A DNA stretch of 64,000 nt from positions 62,001-126,000 of the forward strand of contig NZ_JMIR01000004.1 of assembly GCF_000714935.1 (NCBI RefSeq), read 5' to 3'. Shown piece by piece: positions 24,498 through 31,163 of this stretch; position 1 is the first letter of the stretch, and each line of letters starts with the position of its first letter. Position numbers and translations under genes: made by a program. Under the pieces are notes generated by a model. The model saw only the letters and a program-made list of their open reading frames with translations. It made no database searches and was not told where the DNA came from. This DNA comes from Tumebacillus flagellatus. GTDB lineage: Bacteria; Bacillota; Bacilli; Tumebacillales; Tumebacillaceae.

Positions 24498-26012
24498 ATG
24501 ACTGCTACCATTCGAATCGAACTCCAATCCATCACCGACGTAGAAGCCGACGTTTTGATCGTCAACTTGTTTGAAGGCACCACCCAACCGACCGGCGCAA
24601 CCGGCGCCCTGGACCAAGCGTTGGGCGGCCAAATCAGCGCCCTGATCGAAACCGGCGACTTCACCGGCAAATTCAAGGAGCTCAAAGTGCTCTACCCGTT
24701 TGGCAAACTGAAAGCCAAGCGGATCTTCCTCGTCGGTCTCGGCGAAGCGGCTGAATTCACGCATCCCCGCGCCCGCCAAGCGGCAGCGGTTGCCGCGCGC
24801 GCAGCACGCGATCACAAAGCGGTCACCGTTGCGACCGTCGTCCACGGGGCGGGAGAGGGCCATCTCGACACCGCACTCGCCGCTCAAGCGCTCACGGAAG
24901 GCACGCTGCTCGGTCTCTACCAAGTGACCACGCTCAAAAAACACCAAACTCCGTCCACCCTCACCGATCTGATCGTCGTCGAAGCGGACGCAGAGAAATA
25001 CCAAGCGATCCACGACGGTATCGAGCGCGGCCGTGTCATCGCAGACGCGACGAACTATGCCCGCGAATTGATCAACCGTCCGGCCAACCTGCTCACCCCG
25101 ACCAACCTCGCCGACGCCGCTCAAGACGTCGCCAATCGTTTCGGTCTCGGCCTGAACATCCTCGGCGACCAAGAGCTCAAAGATATCGGCGCAAACGCCA
25201 TCCTCGCCATCGGCCAAGGTTCTCCAGAAGAGTCCCGTCTGATCGTGTTGAACTACCACGGCAACCCGGACTCCGAAGAAACGCTCGCTCTCGTCGGCAA
25301 AGGCATCACGTTTGACACGGGCGGCTACACCCTGAAACCGGCGGCCGGCATGGAGAACATGAAAACCGACATGGGCGGCGCGGGCGCGGTGCTGGGCGCG
25401 ATGCAGGCGATTGCTCAGCTCAAGCCGAAAGCGAACATCATGGCGGTCATTCCGGCAGCGGAGAACATGGTCTCCGGCACGGCGATCAAACCGGGCGACG
25501 TGATCGTGACGATGAACGGCAAATCGATGGAGATCGTCAACACCGACGCAGAGGGCCGCGTCGTGCTGGCTGACGCGATCACCTACGCGCTGCGCAACGG
25601 CGCGACGAAACTCGTCGACGTCGCGACGCTCACGGGCGCGATTTCCGTCGCCCTCGGTCGTCAAGTCGCGGGTCTCTTCACAAACGACACCGACTTTGCT
25701 TCCGTGGTCAAAGAAGCGTTCCACCGCTCCGGCGAGCGCGCGTGGGAGTTGCCGATCGTGGAGGACTACAGCAACGCGTACAAATCCAACGTCGCCGACA
25801 TGAAAAACTCCGCAGGCCGCGACGGCGGCTCGATCATCGCCGCGATGATCCTCCGCGAATTTGTGGAAGAAACCCCGTGGGTGCACCTCGACATCGCAGG
25901 GGTGGCGCGCGACATCGAGGGCAACCAAGAGTTGAACCCGCGCGGCGCGACCGGCTTCGGCGTGCGCACGCTGGTGGAATTGGCGTTCCTCCAAGAATCG
26001 CAGGAGCAGTAA
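24498..26012 (+). CDS. pepA: leucyl aminopeptidase (M17 family), second copy
   Basis: 504 residues, the canonical PepA length. The N-terminal macro-like domain contains ADVLIVNLFEGTT and FLVGLGEAAEF. The catalytic half has GKGITFDTGGYTLKP near 270 and NTDAEGRV near 346, with the metal ligands and catalytic Arg/Lys in place. It cleaves N-terminal residues from peptides; some PepA proteins also bind DNA. The start follows AAGGAGG. It is a single-gene unit bounded by terminators and divergent in its first half from the copy at 136-1548. Confidence 0.94.
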   Translation: MTATIRIELQSITDVEADVLIVNLFEGTTQPTGATGALDQALGGQISALIETGDFTGKFKELKVLYPFGKLKAKRIFLVGLGEAAEFTHPRARQAAAVAARAARDHKAVTVATVVHGAGEGHLDTALAAQALTEGTLLGLYQVTTLKKHQTPSTLTDLIVVEADAEKYQAIHDGIERGRVIADATNYARELINRPANLLTPTNLADAAQDVANRFGLGLNILGDQELKDIGANAILAIGQGSPEESRLIVLNYHGNPDSEETLALVGKGITFDTGGYTLKPAAGMENMKTDMGGAGAVLGAMQAIAQLKPKANIMAVIPAAENMVSGTAIKPGDVIVTMNGKSMEIVNTDAEGRVVLADAITYALRNGATKLVDVATLTGAISVALGRQVAGLFTNDTDFASVVKEAFHRSGERAWELPIVEDYSNAYKSNVADMKNSAGRDGGSIIAAMILREFVEETPWVHLDIAGVARDIEGNQELNPRGATGFGVRTLVELAFLQESQEQ

Positions 26013-26029
26013 GAACTGCATGTTTTAGC

Positions 26030-26080
26030 AAAAAAGAGCCCCGGACACATGGGAGACCCATCCGTGTCCGGGGTTTTTTT
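26030..26080. terminator. Bidirectional terminator
   Basis: A 12-bp GC-rich stem (CCCCGGACACAT to GTGTCCGGGG) flanked by A and T runs, shared by pepA and the convergent transporter gene. Confidence 0.9.
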
Positions 26081-26094
26081 ACGTCTTGAAGAGG

Positions 26095-26931
26095 TCAATC
26101 TTGAAAGAAACCCAGTTTGAACATCGATTCATACGTGACGAGGATGCCCAGCACGACGATGACGAGCGACGAAACTTGCGCCATGAGGTTGGAGATGCCG
26201 CGGCGTTCCAGCAAGCGGGCTTTGCTTTCCGCTTTGAGCAGCAACAGCCCGAGCAGAGACAGCGACAACGCCCCGCCGAACGAAAACGCCAGCACCATTC
26301 CGACCCCAAGCGACACGTGCCCGGCAGAGATCGCCGTCAAGAGCATGACGAGCGAAGTGGGGCAAGGGATCAACCCGGTCAACACGCCGATGCTGAACAG
26401 ACGCCGCAGGGACGTGTTGCTGCGGACCGGAGCGGCGACGGCGGAAGAACTGTCGAGCACGTGCAACTCGTCGGCGTAGTGAGGAACGTGAGAATCTCCG
26501 TGATGATGATCATGATGATGCCCGTGCGAATGATCACGTCCCTGTGCATCCACGTAATGCACATGCCCGTGCGAACAGACATACGACCGCCCGCGCTCGT
26601 TGAGCCGCCCGAGCGAGACGACCGGCGGGAACAGCAGGTTGAGCACCATCCGCCCGCCGATGAGCGTGATCACCGCGCCGGAAAGCAGCCCCAGCCACGC
26701 TTCAATCTGTTGCGGGAGAAGGACTTGCAAAGCGGTGGTCGCCACCAGCGCGAGAAACAGAATCGAGACCGTATGCGCCAGCGCGTTGGTGACGCCAAGC
26801 AAAACGGCATCGCGCGGACGGGCGCGGGAAGAGACGAGGTAGGCGGTCATCACGCCCTTGCCGTGCCCCGGCTCCAGAAAATGCAACGCGCCAAGACCGA
26901 TGGCCGCCGGGATGCTGAGAAGTACGTTCAA
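26095..26931 (-). CDS. NicO/RcnA-family nickel/cobalt transporter
   Basis: 278 residues, about six membrane segments. The first block has FLEPGHGKGVMTAYL (the family HxxxGHG-like metal motif). A long loop rich in His (HSHGHHHDHHHGDSH near 133-147) could bind Ni or Co. The second block has GLIPCPTSLVMLL. The C-terminal half mirrors the first. TTG 26931 is preferred because GGAGG lies 8 bp upstream; GTG 26940 directly abuts that site. It may export or import Ni/Co; direction cannot be read. Confidence 0.83.
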   Translation of the reverse strand: MNVLLSIPAAIGLGALHFLEPGHGKGVMTAYLVSSRARPRDAVLLGVTNALAHTVSILFLALVATTALQVLLPQQIEAWLGLLSGAVITLIGGRMVLNLLFPPVVSLGRLNERGRSYVCSHGHVHYVDAQGRDHSHGHHHDHHHGDSHVPHYADELHVLDSSSAVAAPVRSNTSLRRLFSIGVLTGLIPCPTSLVMLLTAISAGHVSLGVGMVLAFSFGGALSLSLLGLLLLKAESKARLLERRGISNLMAQVSSLVIVVLGILVTYESMFKLGFFQD

Positions 26932-27070
26932 CGGGTTCACCTCCGAAAAGTGACACTGCTTGTCATGACATGTCTATGCGGGACGACCGCCCTTTTTGCC
27001 ACTTTCTGTTGACAATAGGCTCACGGGTCGAGAGGGCGTACACATAGGATGATGGTACGAGGTGAGGGCC

Positions 27071-27847
27071 GTGAAGAAAAAAGCCAAACCGCAAGCACGC
27101 GCAACGACGACGAAGACCGTCAAGTACACGGCGGCCAAAACGCGCCGCACACCGGATCTCGCCGCCGGTAACATCGCAGACATCTTCGAACGCTACCGGA
27201 ACGCTGTTGTGAACATCGAAGTGGTGAAGCGGGAAAAAGCCGCACCGCGCCGCCGCGACCCGTGGAATTTCTTCCAAGACTCGGACCGCGAAAGCAGCAG
27301 CAAAAACACGATGAACATCGGAACAGGCTTCTTCTTTGACGCACGGGGGTACATCTTCACCAATGAACATGTCATTCACGGAGCCGACGAGATCTTTGTC
27401 CGTTTCTACGACACCGACGAAGGGGTTCCGGCGCAGGTGGTCGGAAGCAATTTTGAGATGGATCTGGCGGTTCTCAAAGTCAAACCGCCCAAAAACATTC
27501 GCGTCCTGCCGTTTGGCTCTTCCGACAACTTGCGTGTGGGGGAATGGGTGGTGGCGATCGGCTGTCCGCTGGGGCTCGACCACTCGGTCACCGTCGGCAT
27601 CGTCTCCGCCACCGAACGTCCGGTGGTGATCGGGGACCGGCAATACCCGCATCTGATCCAGACCGACGCCGCGATTAACCGCGGCAACTCCGGCGGCCCG
27701 CTGATCAACATGCGCGGCCAAGTGATCGGGATGAACACGGCGGTCAGCGCATCGTCACAAGGGATCGGGTTCGCGATTCCCTCCCAAGTGTTAAAAAAAC
27801 AACTGGCTGCTCTGATGGGGTCAGCCAAAAAAAGCAAGAAAACTTGA
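27071..27847 (+). CDS. trypsin-like serine protease (HtrA-type without PDZ)
   Basis: 258 residues. The S1C catalytic triad is His in TNEHVI (about 99), Asp in EMDLAVLK (about 131) and Ser in RGNSGGPL (about 206). A basic N-terminus (KKKAKPQARATTTK) lacks a clear signal peptide or membrane segment, and there is no PDZ domain, unlike DegP/HtrA. It is probably a cytoplasmic or loosely attached protease. GTG 27071 has GAGGTG 6 bp upstream; a GTG at 27062 is part of that site. A TTGACA at 27009 lacks a matching -10. Confidence 0.85.
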   Translation: MKKKAKPQARATTTKTVKYTAAKTRRTPDLAAGNIADIFERYRNAVVNIEVVKREKAAPRRRDPWNFFQDSDRESSSKNTMNIGTGFFFDARGYIFTNEHVIHGADEIFVRFYDTDEGVPAQVVGSNFEMDLAVLKVKPPKNIRVLPFGSSDNLRVGEWVVAIGCPLGLDHSVTVGIVSATERPVVIGDRQYPHLIQTDAAINRGNSGGPLINMRGQVIGMNTAVSASSQGIGFAIPSQVLKKQLAALMGSAKKSKKT

Positions 27848-27862
27848 GAGCAACCTCCTCGT

Positions 27863-27897
27863 AAAAAAACCTGTCCGCTGACTGTGGCAGGTTTTTT
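27863..27897 (+). terminator. Terminator after the serine protease gene
   Basis: AAAAAACCTGTC and GGCAGGTTTTTT arms around a short loop. Confidence 0.85.
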
Positions 27898-27959
27898 ACG
27901 TTGCAGTTAGAATTCTTCTAGAGAAGGGTTTGATTTAACATGTGAAAGGTGATGACAGA

Positions 27960-28982
27960 ATGAAATCGAAGCAGTTGCCGCTCGGCAAACCGATCATCCA
28001 CGGGTTCCAGTTCTACGCGTATCCGCTGTCGATCTTGGCTGTACATGAAGAAGCGAGACCTTGGCTGCACAGCAATTTTTTGCAGCTGTGTTTTTACCGA
28101 GACTTCGAGGAAGGGTTTGTCGTCCCGATCGCGCCGTATCTGTATGACTATGCGGTCAACCCGTACTTGTCGGTACAGCGGATTCAACGGGAGACGCTGA
28201 AGACCTTCAAGACTTCGATTTTGGAGTTCATCCGGGAGTCGATCGACCGCGGCTGGTACCTCCACCTGAACATCGACCAGTATCACATCCCTCGTCGCGA
28301 GCACTACGGCAACACGCACTTTGCGCACGACATCCTCGTGTACGGCTACGACGAGGAGACGCGGATGTTCGACGTGTTGGGCTTCCGCGACGACTTGGCG
28401 TTTGCGCCCTCGCAAGTTTCGTTCGAGGAGTTTGAAGCGGCGTATCTCAGTTTGGACCACATCAAGAATTGGAGCGAAGAGATCGTCCTCTACAAGTTCA
28501 ACCCCGACGGCAAGTTCGAGTTCAACGTGAACTTGGTCGCCGATCATCTGGAGGAATACCTCACCGGCCGCAACACGTCCGAGCGCGTCTACATGTTCGG
28601 CGAAGTGTATGACCGCGCCTACGGGATGGACCTCTACCCGCATCTGAAACGCTACTTGCAAACCCTGATTGCAGGCGACATCTGGTACGACATCAAGTAC
28701 CTGCACATCCTGTGGGAACATAAAAAATGCCTGCTCGCGCTCGTGGGCTACCTCGAAGAGCAGGGGCATCTCGACCCGGCGTTGGGGTATTTGGCGGCCG
28801 TTCGCGAGTTGGAACAACAGGCGATGTCGTTTCGAAACGCCATGCTGAGAGCCGGGATGGTGGAGAACATGACCCGGCTGAACAATGTCCACGACAGCCT
28901 CGATGCATTTGCAGACAAGGAACGGGAGTTGCTTACAAAGTTGGTCGCTTCGATGCGCCGGAGCAGCATCGTGCATAGTTAG
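27960..28982 (+). CDS. BtrH-like/papain-fold-like protein upstream of the RiPP operon
   Basis: 340 residues, no signal peptide. Residues about 95-140 (GWYLHLNIDQYHIP, then HFAHDILVYGYDEETRMF) resemble the His-containing half of BtrH-N/C39-like domains found beside NRPS and RiPP genes. The expected N-terminal catalytic Cys is not evident (HGFQFYAYPLSIL), so it may be a non-catalytic member or an acyltransferase relative. The C-terminal ~150 residues are helical. ATG 27960 follows AAAGGTGAT. It has its own terminator, then a 180-bp gap to the radical SAM operon in the same orientation. A role in that pathway is a guess from position. Confidence 0.55.
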   Translation: MKSKQLPLGKPIIHGFQFYAYPLSILAVHEEARPWLHSNFLQLCFYRDFEEGFVVPIAPYLYDYAVNPYLSVQRIQRETLKTFKTSILEFIRESIDRGWYLHLNIDQYHIPRREHYGNTHFAHDILVYGYDEETRMFDVLGFRDDLAFAPSQVSFEEFEAAYLSLDHIKNWSEEIVLYKFNPDGKFEFNVNLVADHLEEYLTGRNTSERVYMFGEVYDRAYGMDLYPHLKRYLQTLIAGDIWYDIKYLHILWEHKKCLLALVGYLEEQGHLDPALGYLAAVRELEQQAMSFRNAMLRAGMVENMTRLNNVHDSLDAFADKERELLTKLVASMRRSSIVHS

Positions 28983-28983
28983 T

Positions 28984-29067
28984 CCCCGAACGTACAGCAA
29001 TCGCCGCGTTTCGCTATCGAAATTCCTCGCGTAGAGGAAGTTCATGGCGAATCGGGGTGATTTTTTT
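28984..29067 (+). terminator. Long hairpin terminator
   Basis: Outer arms CCCCGA and TCGGGG enclose an inner AATTCCTC/GAGGAAGTT hairpin, followed by seven T. The 264-bp gap up to the next gene otherwise holds only the RiPP promoter elements. Confidence 0.65.
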
Positions 29068-29085
29068 ATTGTATATTTATAACTG

Positions 29086-29098
29086 TATCAATTTGATA
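29086..29098. promoter_or_regulatory. 13-bp palindrome upstream of the RiPP promoter
   Basis: TATCAA-T-TTGATA is a perfect palindrome ending 34 bp before the -35 element, a typical distance for an activator site. The binding protein is unknown. Confidence 0.35.
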
Positions 29099-29132
29099 TA
29101 TGTTCCTAAGTGGAAAATGTTTTTACTATCTG

Positions 29133-29162
29133 TTGACAATGATAATGACGTGGTTGTATATT
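29133..29162 (+). promoter_or_regulatory. Promoter of the radical SAM/RiPP operon
   Basis: Consensus TTGACA (29133-29138) and TATATT (29157-29162) with an 18-bp spacer. The overlapping TGACAATGATAATGA matches about 11 of 14 positions of the Fur/PerR-type 7-1-7 box, so metal or peroxide control is conceivable but weakly supported. Confidence 0.6.
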
Positions 29163-29246
29163 CTGATTAGGCACAAGACGACGCAATGAAACGGCGATTC
29201 AGAATCTTAAACCAACAGAAACAGACACGAGAAAGAGGGGAACGCA

Positions 29247-30653
29247 ATGCCGGAACCTTTGAAACTAGACGTAAGCAAGTTTGAAAATCCCGTCGTTGAA
29301 AGCGGATACAAAGCTTCGCGCTTCAACATCCGTACCAGTGACAAAAACGGCGACATGCTGTTGCTGAACACCTACTCCAACAAATTCATCCGGGTCCCCA
29401 AGGATCAAAAAGACATCGTGGCCGACGTGCTGCGCAAACCGGACGAAGCGTTGCAAGACCATCAAGCGTTTCATGAGCTGGTCTCACGAGGCTTTCTCGT
29501 CCAGAAATCGGTGGACGAATTCCGGCGCGCCGAAATGCTTCACCACGAGACGATCGCGTCCGCTGATGAACTTTCGCTGATCCTGCTCCCGAACGAAGAC
29601 TGCAACTTCCGCTGCACCTACTGCTACGAGTCGTTCGCCAAGAACTTCATGAAGGACTGGGTGCAAGACGGCGTGATCCGCTACTTGGAGAAGAATCTAC
29701 ATAAGTACAAGACACTCCACATCGCGTGGTTCGGCGGGGAACCGCTGACGGCGATGCCGATCATCGAGCGGTTGTCGGAGAAGATCATGGAACTGTGCAA
29801 GAAGCACAAAGTCATGTACTGGTCGAGCATGACGACGAACGGGTACAATTTGACCCTCAACGTCATGAAGAAACTGCTCTCCTACAACGTGCTGAACTTC
29901 CAAATCACCCTCGACGGCATCGAAGAGACGCACAACTGCACCCGCAAGCGTCTCGACGGGGCGAGCACGTTCCAGCGCATCGTCACCAACTTGCGCAACA
30001 TTCGGGATCAGATCCCCAACCGCACGTTCAAAATCATCGTGCGCGGCAACATCAACCAAGAAGTCTTGAAAGTCATCGGTCCGTACACCGACTTCCTCGC
30101 CGAAGAGTTCTCGCAGGACTCCCGTTTCATGACGCACTGGCAACCGGTTGGGAACTGGGGCGGTGAAGTGATCTCGTCGGAAAAGCTGTGCGAGCACACC
30201 GACATGATCGGACATATGCTGGCGGCAGCGGAGAAGGGCATTGATTTCTCCTTCTACCGCAGGCTGATGTCGTCCAAAGAGTCGGTCTGCTATGCCGGGC
30301 AGCGCAACCACTTCATCATCGGCTCCGACGGGATCATCTACAAGTGCACGATCGCGTTCGACGACGAGATCAACCATGTCGGCATGATCACGGAAAAAGG
30401 CACGATGCACATCGACGAGGACAAACTGGCTCTCTGGGTGACCGGGCATGAAAGCACCGACAGCGGTTGTCAGAAATGCTTCTTCCGCCCGAGTTGCCAA
30501 GGAGCGTCCTGCCCGTTGATGAAGATCAAGCACGGTCAGGCGCCGTGTCCGCCGATGAAGGTGTACTTCAAAGATTACATGCAGTTGATCGCCGCGTCGC
30601 CACGCAACGGTGTGGAAGAATTGAATTTGGTTGAGGATGGTGTTCCTTCATGA
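29247..30653 (+). CDS. radical SAM/SPASM peptide maturase
   Basis: 468 residues. The radical SAM CxxxCxxC motif is DCNFRCTYCYESF (Cys119, 123, 126), followed by WFGGEPL and TTNGYNL, typical of SPASM maturases. The C-terminal SPASM/twitch region carries many Cys: CYAGQRNHFIIGSDGIIYKC, then SGCQKCFFRPSCQGASC and PCPPM, for two auxiliary 4Fe-4S clusters. The N-terminal ~85 residues may form the peptide-recognition domain. It should install a radical-derived crosslink or thioether on the 29-residue Cys-rich peptide encoded downstream. The overall set recalls the CcpM/CLI_3235-type Cys-rich peptide systems (from memory, not searched). The start follows AGAGGGG; the stop overlaps the ACP gene. Confidence 0.92.
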   Translation: MPEPLKLDVSKFENPVVESGYKASRFNIRTSDKNGDMLLLNTYSNKFIRVPKDQKDIVADVLRKPDEALQDHQAFHELVSRGFLVQKSVDEFRRAEMLHHETIASADELSLILLPNEDCNFRCTYCYESFAKNFMKDWVQDGVIRYLEKNLHKYKTLHIAWFGGEPLTAMPIIERLSEKIMELCKKHKVMYWSSMTTNGYNLTLNVMKKLLSYNVLNFQITLDGIEETHNCTRKRLDGASTFQRIVTNLRNIRDQIPNRTFKIIVRGNINQEVLKVIGPYTDFLAEEFSQDSRFMTHWQPVGNWGGEVISSEKLCEHTDMIGHMLAAAEKGIDFSFYRRLMSSKESVCYAGQRNHFIIGSDGIIYKCTIAFDDEINHVGMITEKGTMHIDEDKLALWVTGHESTDSGCQKCFFRPSCQGASCPLMKIKHGQAPCPPMKVYFKDYMQLIAASPRNGVEELNLVEDGVPS

Positions 30654-30913
30654 CACAAGCCGAGAAGTCGGTCGCGGTTTCCGTACGGGAGAGGATCGTG
30701 ACGGTGCTGCAAGACTTGGGCATTGAAACCGATCTGGAGAACGAACTGGATCTCGCGGAGCAATTCGAGTCTGTGACGTTTATCAATGCGGTTCTGGATT
30801 TGGAGCGGGAGTTTGGGATCAGCATCCCGGATGAACTGCTTAACATGCAGATCTTCGCTTCTCTTGATCACACCGCCGAGATCATCAACCAACTGCTCCT
30901 GGAGCAGACTTGA
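30650..30913 (+). CDS. acyl-carrier-like protein of the RiPP operon
   Basis: 87 residues with the four-helix ACP pattern (VRERIVTVLQDLGIETDL, then VLDLEREFGISIPDELL). The phosphopantetheine site, normally DSL, reads ESV in EQFESVTF, so the Ser is kept but its neighbours are changed. It is ATGA-coupled to the maturase. ACP-related proteins are known in some clostridial-type Cys-rich peptide systems. It could carry an acyl or aminoacyl group or act as a peptide-binding partner. Confidence 0.82.
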   Translation: MTQAEKSVAVSVRERIVTVLQDLGIETDLENELDLAEQFESVTFINAVLDLEREFGISIPDELLNMQIFASLDHTAEIINQLLLEQT

Positions 30914-30934
30914 TCTCCCTTACGCGTATGCGTA

Positions 30935-30950
30935 CAGCGATCTTTCGCTG
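30935..30950 (+). other. Intergenic hairpin before the precursor gene
   Basis: CAGCGA-TCTT-TCGCTG is a perfect 6-bp stem between the ACP stop and the precursor ribosome site, without a T tract. It may protect or mark the 5-prime end of a processed precursor mRNA. Confidence 0.4.
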
Positions 30951-31009
30951 ATCTATATATCTTCCATGAGCTGTCACGCAGAAATACATACCGGCAGGAG
31001 GTGAACCTC

Positions 31010-31099
31010 ATGAAAAAAGCGCTGAAAAAACCGCAAGCTGTGGTTGTCGCAAACGTGCAAGCGTATGACAACGAAGGCTGCAACAACTGCTGGTGCTAA
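31010..31099 (+). CDS. 29-residue Cys-rich RiPP precursor peptide
   Basis: ATG 31010 lies 6 bp after a consensus AGGAGGTGA. The leader is basic and hydrophobic (MKKALKKPQAVVVANVQAY), and the core is DNEGCNNCWC. The three Cys sit within the last six residues, and the final residue is Cys. A C-terminal Cys is the substrate feature for EpiD/LanD-type oxidative decarboxylases, and such an enzyme is encoded 2 kb downstream. The leader VQAY followed by a Cys-rich core resembles CLI_3235-type precursors (from memory). It is flanked by a hairpin before and a terminator after, giving it the highest expected transcript level in the operon. Confidence 0.85.
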   Translation: MKKALKKPQAVVVANVQAYDNEGCNNCWC

Positions 31100-31114
31100 G
31101 AGTTTTGGAAGGGG

Positions 31115-31143
31115 GGAGCCGCAACCATTTGCGGCTCCTTTTT
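31115..31143 (+). terminator. Intra-operon terminator after the precursor
   Basis: 10-bp perfect stem GGAGCCGCAA/TTGCGGCTCC with a CCAT loop and a T tract. No promoter is visible before the protease gene 20 bp later, so downstream genes probably depend on read-through. Confidence 0.85.
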
Positions 31144-31163
31144 CCTAGCTAGGGGTGAGGAAC

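Noticed and set aside
26086-27012. 308-codon plus-strand ORF opposite the NicO transporter
   Set aside because: Low-complexity Arg/Asp/Gln translation; the minus strand encodes a recognisable membrane transporter.
29000-31000. Riboswitch or T-box leader before the RiPP, gltB or cysK genes
   Set aside because: No T-box motif, SAM-box core or other conserved riboswitch pattern could be recognised in these leaders.
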